This document shows positions 6,458 to 12,298 of a stretch of DNA of 12,298 nt, in pieces. The notes under the pieces were generated by a model. That model was not told the DNA's origin. It saw only the letters and a list, made by a program, of their open reading frames with translations, and searched no databases. The DNA lies in the NCBI GenBank assembly GCA_019347785.1, contig JAHWKQ010000044.1:1-12298 (forward strand), in the 5' to 3' direction. Numbering within the stretch: position 1 is the first letter of the stretch; each line of letters opens with the position of its first letter. Source of the DNA: Actinomycetota bacterium. Lineage in GTDB: Bacteria > Actinomycetota > Nitriliruptoria > Euzebyales > Egibacteraceae. A program made the translations under genes and the position numbers.

Positions 6458-6823
6458 GTGCTCGCTGACTACCTGCCGCTGTTCGTGCTGTTCGTGCTGG
6501 CGCTGGCCTTCGTCGGCCTGTCGCTGCTGGTCGCCTCCCGCCTGGGCCCCTCGGCGCCGAACCCGACGAAGAACGCGGCATACGAGTCGGGCATCATCCC
6601 GGAGCGCGTCAACGACGTGCGCGCCAGCCGCTTCACGGTGAAGTTCTACCTGGTCGCGATGCTGTTCATCATCTTCGACGTCGAGGCCGTCTTCTTTCAC
6701 CCGTGGGCGGTCAGCCTGCGGTCGCTGGGCTGGTACGGGCTCGTGGTGATGGCGATCTTCGTGGCGCTGCTGTTCGAGAGCTACTACTACATCCTGCGCC
6801 GGGGGGGCCTGGATTGGGACTAG
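6458..6823 (+). CDS. nuoA: NADH-quinone oxidoreductase subunit A
   Basis: Small membrane subunit of complex I that sits at the junction between the peripheral arm and the proton-pumping arm, near the quinone cavity. The 121-residue product has three hydrophobic helices (about 5-28, 62-84 and 92-113). It also has the conserved loop NAAYESGIIP (39-48; the usual YECG cysteine is serine, common in this family), SRFTVKFYLVAMLFIIFDVEAVF with the conserved acidic DVE, and a YYYILRRGGLDWD tail. Length and motifs are typical. The GTG start is preceded by GGAGG. Its 3' end overlaps nuoB by 10 bases. It is the first nuo gene, 132 bases after the reductase. Confidence 0.96.
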   Translation: MLADYLPLFVLFVLALAFVGLSLLVASRLGPSAPNPTKNAAYESGIIPERVNDVRASRFTVKFYLVAMLFIIFDVEAVFFHPWAVSLRSLGWYGLVVMAIFVALLFESYYYILRRGGLDWD

Positions 6824-7473
6824 AGGAGAAGCTGCCCACGGGGATCCTGCTGACCACCGTCGAGAAGTTCGTCAACTGGTCGCGCGCCGGCTCGCTGTGG
6901 CCCGCCACCTTCGGGCTGGCGTGCTGCGCCATCGAGATGATGACGACGGGCGCCGCCCACCACGACCTCGCGCGCTTCGGCATGGAGATCTTCCGGGCCT
7001 CGCCCCGGCAGGCGGACCTGATGATCGTCGCGGGCCGGGTCAGCCAGAAGATGGGCCCCGTGCTGCGCAACGTCTACGACCAGATGGCCGACCCCAAGTG
7101 GGTGCTGTCCATGGGCGTGTGCGCCAGCAGCGGCGGCATGTTCAACAACTACGCGCTGCTGCAGGGCGTCGACCACGTCGTGCCGGTGGACATGTACGTG
7201 CCGGGCTGCCCGCCGCGCCCCGAGATGCTGATGGACGGCATCTTCAAGCTGCACGAGAAGATCAAGCAGGAGCAGTTCGTCGAGCGGCCGCGCCCGGGCG
7301 AGTCGATGGATGCCTTCCGCCGGCGGACCGGCTGGACGGGCGCGGGTGACCCCAGCGTGCCGGACAAGGCGGCCACGCAGCCGCTGGCCAAGTCCGTGCC
7401 CGCGGCCGCGGACCCCGCCGCGGAGCGTGCCGGCTCGCTCACCCGGGGGGCCCGGCGGGGCGGCGCCCGATGA
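6814..7473 (+). CDS. nuoB: NADH-quinone oxidoreductase subunit B (cluster N2)
   Basis: Peripheral-arm subunit carrying the last iron-sulfur cluster, N2, which hands electrons to the quinone. The 4Fe-4S ligands are visible: the adjacent pair C37-C38 (GLACCAIEMM), C103 (MGVCASSGGMF) and C132 (VPGCPPRPEMLMDGI). The start is TTG at 6814, inside nuoA. It gives MGLEEKLPTGILLTTVEKFVN, the typical actinobacterial N-terminus; the frame is open further upstream, but that stretch is only nuoA read out of frame. Product: 219 residues, with a conserved core ending near residue 155 and a C-terminal extension of about 65 Pro/Ala/Arg-rich residues (PGESMDAFRRRTGWTGAGDPS and beyond). The 10-base overlap with nuoA and the AGAGGAGAA downstream of the TTG suggest coupled translation. 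Confidence 0.95.
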   Translation: MGLEEKLPTGILLTTVEKFVNWSRAGSLWPATFGLACCAIEMMTTGAAHHDLARFGMEIFRASPRQADLMIVAGRVSQKMGPVLRNVYDQMADPKWVLSMGVCASSGGMFNNYALLQGVDHVVPVDMYVPGCPPRPEMLMDGIFKLHEKIKQEQFVERPRPGESMDAFRRRTGWTGAGDPSVPDKAATQPLAKSVPAAADPAAERAGSLTRGARRGGAR

Positions 7474-7489
7474 GGACGGAGCGCGCGTC

Positions 7490-8125
7490 ATGAGCGACAA
7501 CCCGAACGTCGCCGCCGGCGAGTACACCGCCCAGGTCGAGGCCGGGATCGAGGTCGCCCTGCCCGACCACCTGCGCCGCCTGCGCGACCACCTCACCGGC
7601 GCCTTCGGCGACCTGGAGGCGGTGGCGTTCCGCGGCGAGCTGACGCTCGTCGTCCCCGCCGGGCGGCTGGTCGAGGTCCTGCGCTTCTGCCGCGACGACC
7701 CTGCGGTGGGCTGCGAGCTGCTGGCCGACCTGTCCGGCGTGCACTGGCCCGGGGGGACGTTCGTCGCCAACGAGCAGGAGACGACCGGCTGGCCGACCTT
7801 CCCGCGGGAGCAGGAGGGCCGTATCGAGCTGGACTACGTGCTGCGCTCGGTGCGCCACAACCACTGGTTCCGGCTGCGGGTGAACCTGCCCGACGAGGGG
7901 CCGCGGGTCGCGACCGCGACCGAGGTGTACGGGGGCGCCAACGTCATGGAGCGCGAGGCGTACGACTTCTTCGGCGTGGTGTTCGCCGGCCATCCCAACC
8001 TGAGCCGGATCCTCATGCCCGACGACTGGGTGGGTCATCCCCACCGCAAGGACTACCCGCTGGGCGGCGTGGACGTCGAGTACAAGGGCGCCTCCATCCC
8101 GCCCCCCGACCAGCGCGTCTACTGA
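7490..8125 (+). CDS. nuoC: NADH-quinone oxidoreductase subunit C
   Basis: Peripheral-arm subunit (30-kDa family) that packs against NuoD and NuoB; it has no cofactor. The 211-residue product shows the family signature in the C-terminal half: ATEVYGGANVMEREAYDFFGVVFAGHPNL, then RILMPDDWVGHPHRKDYPL and a short tail GGVDVEYKGASIPPPDQRVY. The N-terminal ~110 residues form the variable ferredoxin-like half with LLADLSGVHWPGG. The ATG at 7490 lies 16 bases after the nuoB stop, with GGAG at 7478-7481, eight bases upstream. A frame extension back into nuoB is not conserved and was not used. It is a separate gene here, not the NuoCD fusion seen in enterobacteria. Confidence 0.95.
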   Translation: MSDNPNVAAGEYTAQVEAGIEVALPDHLRRLRDHLTGAFGDLEAVAFRGELTLVVPAGRLVEVLRFCRDDPAVGCELLADLSGVHWPGGTFVANEQETTGWPTFPREQEGRIELDYVLRSVRHNHWFRLRVNLPDEGPRVATATEVYGGANVMEREAYDFFGVVFAGHPNLSRILMPDDWVGHPHRKDYPLGGVDVEYKGASIPPPDQRVY

Positions 8126-8153
8126 TGCCCCCGACCGCAGCGAGAGCCACGCG

Positions 8154-9494
8154 ATGAGCGACCCCCGCACGCCGGCGACGACCGGCTCCCGCCCGGCCGG
8201 GGCCGTCGAGCCGCGCGCGCCCCGGGAGTACACCGTCGCCTCCGGCGAGTGGCAGGAGCTGCCCGACGCCGTCGAGGACGACGTCATGGTCATCAACATG
8301 GGGCCCCAGCACCCCTCGACGCACGGCGTCCTGCGCATGCGGCTGACCCTCGACGGCGAGACGGTGCTGCACAACGAGCCGATCATCGGCTACCTGCACA
8401 CCGGCATCGAGAAGAACACCGAGTACCGGCCGTGGACGCAGGGCGTCACGTTCGTGACGCGCATGGACTACCTGTCCCCGCTGTTCAACGAGCTCGGCTA
8501 CTGCCTGGCGGTGGAGAAGCTGCTCGGCATCGTCGACGAGGTCCCGGCGCGCGCGCAGGCGATCCGGGTGATCATGACCGAGTTGAACCGCGTCTCCAGC
8601 CACCTGGTGTGGCTGGCGACCAGCGGCATGGAGCTGGGCGCGATCAGCGTCATGCTGTTCGGCTTCCGCGAGCGCGAGTCGGTGCTCGACATCTTCGAGT
8701 ACGTCACCGGCCTGCGGATGAACCACGGCTACATCCGCCCGGGCGGCGTCTCCTCGGACGTGCCCGACGACTTCGACCGGCGCGTGCGCCAGGTCCTCGC
8801 CGAGATGCCCCGGCGCATCGACGAGTTCGAGGACCTGCTGACAAGCAATCCCATCTGGATCGAGCGCAACAAGGGCGTCGGCGTGCTGACCGCCGAGCAG
8901 TGCCTGGACCTGGGCGTCACCGGGCCCGTCCTGCGCAGCGCCGGCGTCCCCCAGGACCTGCGCCGGGCCCAGCCGTACTGCGGCATCGACCAGTACGACT
9001 TCGACGTCGTCACCACCGACAGCGGCGACGCCTACGGGCGCTACCTGGTGCGCTTCGCGGAGGTCCGCGAGTCGCTGCGCATCGTCGAGCAGGCCCTCGA
9101 CGGGCTGCCCGGCGGGCCGGTGATGGTGGCGGACCGCAAGATCGGCTGGCCCGCGCAGCTCGCGCTCGGCCCGGACGGCATCGGCAACTCCAACGAGTAC
9201 ATCGGCAAGATCATGGGCCAGTCGATGGAGTCGCTGATCCACCACTTCAAGCTCGTGACCGAGGGGTTCACCGTCCCCGCCGGCCAGGTCTACGTCCCGG
9301 TGGAGTCCCCGCGCGGGGAGCTCGGCTACCACGTGACGTCGAACGGGACCAACAAGCCGTACCGCGTCCACGTCCGCGACCCGTCCTTCGTGCACATCGG
9401 CGGCCTGCCCGACGTGACGCGCGGGCTGCTCGTGCCCGACGTGATCGCGGCCGTGGCCAGCCTCGACCCGGTCATGGGAGGGGTGGACAGGTGA
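8154..9494 (+). CDS. nuoD: NADH-quinone oxidoreductase subunit D (49-kDa family)
   Basis: Peripheral-arm subunit related to the large subunit of NiFe hydrogenases; with NuoB it forms the quinone-binding site. The product is 446 residues. Characteristic segments are INMGPQHPSTHGVLRM (48-63, including the quinone-site His), EPIIGYLHTGIEKN (75-88), FVTRMDYLSPLFNE, RVIMTELNRVSSHLVWL, GGVSSDVP and the C-terminal VESPRGELGYHVTSNGTNKPYRV plus DPVMGGVDR ending. Conserved Tyr and His positions of the quinone site appear intact. The start is ATG at 8154, 28 bases after nuoC, with only a weak purine stretch (CGAGAG). The first ~38 residues are variable. Its TGA stop overlaps the GTG of the micro-ORF that follows. 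Confidence 0.96.
   Translation: MSDPRTPATTGSRPAGAVEPRAPREYTVASGEWQELPDAVEDDVMVINMGPQHPSTHGVLRMRLTLDGETVLHNEPIIGYLHTGIEKNTEYRPWTQGVTFVTRMDYLSPLFNELGYCLAVEKLLGIVDEVPARAQAIRVIMTELNRVSSHLVWLATSGMELGAISVMLFGFRERESVLDIFEYVTGLRMNHGYIRPGGVSSDVPDDFDRRVRQVLAEMPRRIDEFEDLLTSNPIWIERNKGVGVLTAEQCLDLGVTGPVLRSAGVPQDLRRAQPYCGIDQYDFDVVTTDSGDAYGRYLVRFAEVRESLRIVEQALDGLPGGPVMVADRKIGWPAQLALGPDGIGNSNEYIGKIMGQSMESLIHHFKLVTEGFTVPAGQVYVPVESPRGELGYHVTSNGTNKPYRVHVRDPSFVHIGGLPDVTRGLLVPDVIAAVASLDPVMGGVDR
9477..9481 (+). promoter_or_regulatory. Strong ribosome-binding site inside the 3' end of nuoD for the micro-ORF
   Basis: GGAGG (inside GGGAGGGG, 9476-9483) lies nine bases before the GTG at 9491. It is among the best Shine-Dalgarno sequences in the window. 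Nothing else starts nearby, so it is direct support for translation of the 44-residue ORF. The caveat is that it also encodes MGGVDR, the conserved NuoD C-terminus. Confidence 0.6.
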
Positions 9495-9625
9495 CCGGGC
9501 GCTGTCCGCGTTGCGCCGGCCGGCCCGTCCCGGGCTCCGCAAGGGCCACGTTCACGCTGCGCCCGGGACGGACCGGCCTCCTCTGCAGCGCCCACCTGTC
9601 CATTGAGCTGGAAGGGGGACGGTAG
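9491..9625 (+). CDS. 44-residue zinc-knuckle micro-protein between nuoD and nuoE
   Basis: A small gene of no family I recognise. The product is 44 residues and starts MTGRCPRCAGRPVPGSARAT. It has C5-x2-C8 (CPRC), a basic middle, and C32-x2-H35 (CSAH), i.e. C-x2-C-x23-C-x2-H, a plausible single zinc-ribbon/knuckle. It ends SIELEGGR. Evidence that it is real: GTG at 9491 overlaps the nuoD TGA as GTGA, a strong GGAGG lies nine bases upstream, its TAG at 9623 directly abuts the nuoE GTG, and 37 of 44 codons end in G or C. If it is absent, a 131-base gap would break an otherwise packed operon. It may be an assembly or iron-sulfur/zinc handling factor for complex I, or simply a small regulator; the function is not inferable. 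It lacks a signal peptide or membrane helix. Confidence 0.68.
   Translation: MTGRCPRCAGRPVPGSARATFTLRPGRTGLLCSAHLSIELEGGR
9612..9619 (+). promoter_or_regulatory. Ribosome-binding site of nuoE
   Basis: AAGGGGGA lies six bases before the GTG at 9626, inside the last codons of the micro-ORF. It fixes the nuoE start and fits termination-reinitiation coupling with the TAG that immediately precedes the GTG. Confidence 0.65.
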
Positions 9626-10330
9626 GTGCTGTCGGCTGAGCTGCGGGAGAGGGCGCACGAGATCATCGGGCGCTACCCGGGGGCGCGCTCCGCGCTGCTG
9701 CCGCTGCTGCACCTCGTCCAGGTGCAGGACGGCCACGTCTCCGACGAGGGCATCGCCGAGTGCGCGCAGCTGCTCGGGCTCTCGAAGGCGGAGGTGGCCG
9801 GGGTCGCGACGTTCTACACGATGCTCAAGCGCGAGCCGATGGGCCGCCACCTGGTCAGCGTGTGCACGAACTTCAGCTGCAAGGTGCGCGGCGGCCAGGA
9901 GGTCTTCGACCGCCTGAGCGAGCACCTCGGCGTGGGGCACGACGGCACGACGGGCGGCGGCGAACTGACGCTGGAGCACGCCGAGTGCCTGGGCAACTGC
10001 GAGGGCGCCCCGGTCGTCACGATCGACTACTACAACTACGAGTGCACGGACCCCGACCGCGCCGTCGAGCTCGTGGACGGGCTCATGCGCGGGGAGGCGC
10101 CGCCCCCCCCGACGCGGGGCTACGTGCCCACGGGCATCCGCGACGCCGAGTACCGGCTGGCCGGGCTGGGGCCACGCGACCCGGAGGCCATGGGCGTGGC
10201 GATCACCCACGCGCGCGCGTCCGACGGCGCGGTCCCGCCCCCGGCGTCGGGGCCGGGGGCGCCGCGCGCGACGCTGGTGCCCTCCCTCGGCGACGAGGAC
10301 GGGCCCACCGGCGACGAGGGGGGGTCCTGA
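9626..10330 (+). CDS. nuoE: NADH-quinone oxidoreductase subunit E (24-kDa, cluster N1a)
   Basis: Thioredoxin-fold subunit of the NADH-oxidising module with a 2Fe-2S cluster. Ligands are C80 and C85 (VCTNFSC, C-x4-C) and C121 and C125 (ECLGNCEGAP, C-x3-C), the normal spacing. The N-terminal helical part has YPGARSALLPLLHLVQ and GLSKAEVAGVATFYTMLKREP as in the family. After DYYNYECTDPDRAVELVDGL (about residue 153) the core ends. A Pro/Gly-rich tail of about 80 residues follows, making the product 234 residues against roughly 160-180 for many NuoE; longer versions occur in actinobacteria. An eight-C run at 10103-10110 encodes prolines at the start of the tail. The start is GTG at 9626, directly after the micro-ORF stop; nuoF follows after four bases. 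Confidence 0.95.
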   Translation: MLSAELRERAHEIIGRYPGARSALLPLLHLVQVQDGHVSDEGIAECAQLLGLSKAEVAGVATFYTMLKREPMGRHLVSVCTNFSCKVRGGQEVFDRLSEHLGVGHDGTTGGGELTLEHAECLGNCEGAPVVTIDYYNYECTDPDRAVELVDGLMRGEAPPPPTRGYVPTGIRDAEYRLAGLGPRDPEAMGVAITHARASDGAVPPPASGPGAPRATLVPSLGDEDGPTGDEGGS

Positions 10331-10334
10331 CGGC

Positions 10335-11675
10335 ATGGCCGAGCCGCTGAAGGTCATCAGCAAGCGCTGGGACGTGCCCGACGGGCACACCCTGGACGGC
10401 TATCTGCGCACCGGGGGCTGGGTCGCCGGCCGCGCGGCGCTGGACATGGACCCCGACGCCATCCTGCAGATGATCAAGGACTCCGGCCTGCGCGGCCGGG
10501 GCGGCGCCGGCTTCCCCATGGGGGTCAAGTGGGGCTTCATCCCCCGCGACAGCGACAAGCCCACCTACCTGGTGATCAACGCCGACGAGGGCGAGCCCGG
10601 CACCTTCAAGGACCGGGAGATGATGGAGCGGGACCCGCACATGCTGCTGGAGAGCATGGTGATCGGGGCGTGGGCGCTCAAGAGCAACCGCGGCTTCATC
10701 TTCATCCGCGGCGAGTACCTGTGGCCCGGCGTCCGCCTGGAGGAGGCCATCGCCGAGGCCTACGCGAACGGCTACCTCGGCAAGGACATCCTGGGATCCG
10801 GCTACGACTTCGACGTGACCCTGCACTACGCGGCCGGCGCCTACATCTGCGGCGAGGAGACCGCCCTGCTCGACGCCCTGGAGGGCCGCCGCGGCCAGCC
10901 GCGGCTGCGCCCGCCCTTCCCGGCGGTCGCCGGCCTGTACGCCTGCCCCACGGCGCTGAACAACGTCGAGACGGTCTGCAACCTGGGCTTCATCGTCGAG
11001 CACGGTGTGGACTGGTACCGCTCCATGGGCACCGAGAAGTCCTCCGGCCCCAAGCTGTTCAGCGTCTCCGGCGAGGTGGTGCGACCCGGCAACTACGAGT
11101 GGCCGCTGGGCACGACCGCCCGGCAGATCCTGGAGGAGTCCGCCGGCGGGATGCTGCCCGGGCGCCGGCTGAAGTTCTGGGCGCCGGGTGGCTCGTCGAC
11201 GCCGCTGCTGACCGCCGATCACGTCGACACGCCCATGGACTTCGAGTCGATCTCCGCCGCCGGGTCGCTGCTGGGGACGACGGCCATGTGCATGTTCAGC
11301 GACAAGACCAGCGTCGTCGACGCCTGCCTGAACTGGACGCGCTTCTACGAGCACGAGTCGTGCGGCAAGTGCACGCCCTGCCGTGAGGGCACCTTCTGGA
11401 TGGCCCAGATCCTGGAGCGCATCCTGGACGGCCGGGGGCGCAGCGCCGACCTCGACATCCTCGAGCAGATCTGCGACCAGGTGCTCGGCCGGTCGTTCTG
11501 CGCGCTGGGCGACGGGGCGACCAGCCCGATCTTCGGCGCCCTGAAGTACTTCCGGGACGAGTTCGAGCACCTCATCGAGCACGGCCGGCTGCCGGACGAC
11601 ATCGAGGGCCACGCCGGACCCGTCGGGGACAACAGCGGGCGGCTGCGCCCGGCGGCGTCGGGACGGCCCGCATGA
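10335..11675 (+). CDS. nuoF: NADH-quinone oxidoreductase subunit F (NADH/FMN, cluster N3)
   Basis: Subunit that oxidises NADH, holds FMN and passes electrons to a 4Fe-4S cluster. Visible are GLRGRGGAGFPMGVKW (51-66, NADH/FMN glycine loop), NADEGEPGTFKDR (82-94), GEYLWPGVRLEEAIAEAY (126-143), AAGAYICGEETALLDALEG (166-184) followed by RPPFPAVAGLY, and SCGKCTPCREG with C343, C346 and C349 plus C389 as the N3 ligands. The product has 446 residues, a normal length. The last ~25 residues are a variable Pro/Arg-rich tail. ATG at 10335 lies four bases after the nuoE stop, with a G-rich stretch (AGGGGGG) about ten bases upstream. The ATGA at 11672-11675 overlaps its stop and opens a 10-codon mini-ORF towards nuoG. 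Confidence 0.97.
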   Translation: MAEPLKVISKRWDVPDGHTLDGYLRTGGWVAGRAALDMDPDAILQMIKDSGLRGRGGAGFPMGVKWGFIPRDSDKPTYLVINADEGEPGTFKDREMMERDPHMLLESMVIGAWALKSNRGFIFIRGEYLWPGVRLEEAIAEAYANGYLGKDILGSGYDFDVTLHYAAGAYICGEETALLDALEGRRGQPRLRPPFPAVAGLYACPTALNNVETVCNLGFIVEHGVDWYRSMGTEKSSGPKLFSVSGEVVRPGNYEWPLGTTARQILEESAGGMLPGRRLKFWAPGGSSTPLLTADHVDTPMDFESISAAGSLLGTTAMCMFSDKTSVVDACLNWTRFYEHESCGKCTPCREGTFWMAQILERILDGRGRSADLDILEQICDQVLGRSFCALGDGATSPIFGALKYFRDEFEHLIEHGRLPDDIEGHAGPVGDNSGRLRPAASGRPA

Positions 11676-11689
11676 CCCGCACGCCCGGT

Positions 11690-11695
11690 AGGGGA
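11690..11695 (+). promoter_or_regulatory. Ribosome-binding site deciding the nuoG start
   Basis: AGGGGA lies five bases before GTG at 11701. An in-frame ATG at 11695 overlaps this same sequence and would have no spaced ribosome site, so 11701 is preferred; the difference is only two residues (Met-His). Confidence 0.5.
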
Positions 11696-11700
11696 TGCAC

Positions 11701-12298
11701 GTGAGCCGGACGAGTCAGACCCCGATGGTGGCCCTGACCATCGACGGCACGCCGATCGAGGTGCCCAAGGGCACCTTGGTGATCCGCGCGGCGGAGATGC
11801 TGGGGATCACGGTCCCGCGCTTCTGCGACCACCCGCTGCTGGACCCGATCGGCGCGTGCCGCCAGTGCATGGTCGAGGTCGAGGGCAAGCCCGCGCCCAT
11901 GACGTCGTGCACGACCGTGTGCACCCCGGACATGGTCGTCCGGACCCACCGGACGAGCGACCTGGCCAAGGACGCCCAGGAGGCCCAGCTCGAGTTCCTG
12001 CTCATCAACCACCCGCTGGACTGCCCCCAGTGCGACAAGGGCGGCGAGTGCCCGCTGCAGGACCAGACGCTGGCGCACGGCCCCCCCGACAGCCGCTTCA
12101 TCGACTCCAAGCGCCGCTACCGCAAGCCCATCCCCATCTCGTCGCTGGTGGCCCTGGACCGCGAGCGGTGCGTGCTGTGCGCCCGCTGCACGCGGTTCTC
12201 GACCCAGATCTCCGGCGACCCGTTCATCGAGCTGTTCGAGCGCGGCGCGCTGGAGCAGGTCGCGATCTACGCCGACGAGCCCTACCACAGCTACTTCT
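11701..12298 (+). CDS. nuoG: NADH-quinone oxidoreductase subunit G (3'-partial, N-terminal 199 residues)
   Basis: Large iron-sulfur subunit of the NADH module; the frame is open to the last base, so the gene continues past the window. The N-terminal ferredoxin-like domain carries the 2Fe-2S N1b ligands C42, C53, C56 and C70 (RFCDHPLLDPIGACRQCMVEV then MTSC). The His-Cys motif of cluster N5 is intact: H104, C108, C111 and C117 (HPLDCPQCDKGGECPLQD). The first three N4 ligands C157, C160 and C163 (RCVLCARCTRF) are present; the fourth lies beyond the edge. The molybdopterin-like domain is outside the window. The preferred start is GTG at 11701, or ATG at 11695 two codons earlier. It is separated from nuoF by 25 bases, bridged by a 10-codon ORF. 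Confidence 0.95.
   Translation, partial: MSRTSQTPMVALTIDGTPIEVPKGTLVIRAAEMLGITVPRFCDHPLLDPIGACRQCMVEVEGKPAPMTSCTTVCTPDMVVRTHRTSDLAKDAQEAQLEFLLINHPLDCPQCDKGGECPLQDQTLAHGPPDSRFIDSKRRYRKPIPISSLVALDRERCVLCARCTRFSTQISGDPFIELFERGALEQVAIYADEPYHSYF

Noticed and set aside
6629..6645. TTCACGGTGAA inverted repeat in nuoA as a second Rex site
   Set aside because: The half-sites face the opposite way with the wrong spacing, and it lies in conserved coding sequence (RFTVKFY).
6703..6813. Upstream extension of nuoB within nuoA
   Set aside because: This stretch is nuoA read out of frame. The TTG at 6814 gives the expected MGLEEKLPTG N-terminus.
8013..9542. Long minus-strand open frame antisense to nuoD
   Set aside because: It is a shadow of nuoD, which has full family motifs on the plus strand. 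The antisense product has no recognisable domain.
10103..10110. Run of eight C in nuoE as a phase-variation tract
   Set aside because: It encodes prolines in a variable tail after the conserved core and sits in a housekeeping gene. Nothing else suggests switching.

Overview
The window comes from a very GC-rich bacterium with strongly G/C-ending codons. GTG starts are frequent, one gene starts with TTG, and at least two promoters look leaderless. Together with the gene order and an actinobacterial-type NuoB N-terminus (MGLEEKLPTG), this points to the Actinobacteria (Actinomycetota). The sequence alone does not fix the genus; a deep-branching actinobacterial lineage is possible. It looks like ordinary chromosomal core DNA: no IS element, tRNA, rRNA, CRISPR array or integrase was seen.

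Layout. (1) 1-1227 (+): the 3' three quarters of menD. (2) 1240-3221 (-): a two-gene unit in which a MerR-type regulator with two MerR-like DNA-binding domains reads into a menF/entC-type isochorismate synthase through a 4-base GTGA stop/start overlap. (3) 3286-3942 (-): an unrecognised zinc-ribbon protein with an acidic linker, a 15-bp tandem repeat and a C-terminal membrane anchor. (4) 4074-4823 (+): menG/ubiE, the last methylation of menaquinone. (5) 5039-6325 (+): a geranylgeranyl-reductase-family flavoprotein, probably a menaquinone side-chain reductase. (6) 6458 to the window end (+): nuoA-B-C-D, an unannotated 44-codon zinc-knuckle micro-ORF, nuoE, nuoF and the start of nuoG.

How the genes fit together. 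The left half makes menaquinone from chorismate by the classical Men route (isochorismate, then SEPHCHC, final methylation, and probably partial saturation of the tail). The right half encodes type I NADH dehydrogenase, which reduces that quinone. Between menG and the reductase lies a clear promoter (-10 TATACT). It is followed a few bases after the expected transcription start by a perfect 8-4-8 palindrome, TTTGTGAAGAAGTTCACAAA, which matches the NADH-sensing Rex operator. It also matches the CRP/GlxR half-sites. The simplest reading is that the quinone-modifying enzyme and complex I form one transcription unit controlled by cellular NADH/NAD+.

Most worth a second look: the micro-ORF between nuoD and nuoE, tightly coupled on both sides, with C-x2-C and C-x2-H; the Rex-like operator; the duplicated-domain MerR regulator coupled to isochorismate synthase; and the tail-anchored zinc-ribbon protein with DDETR repeats.
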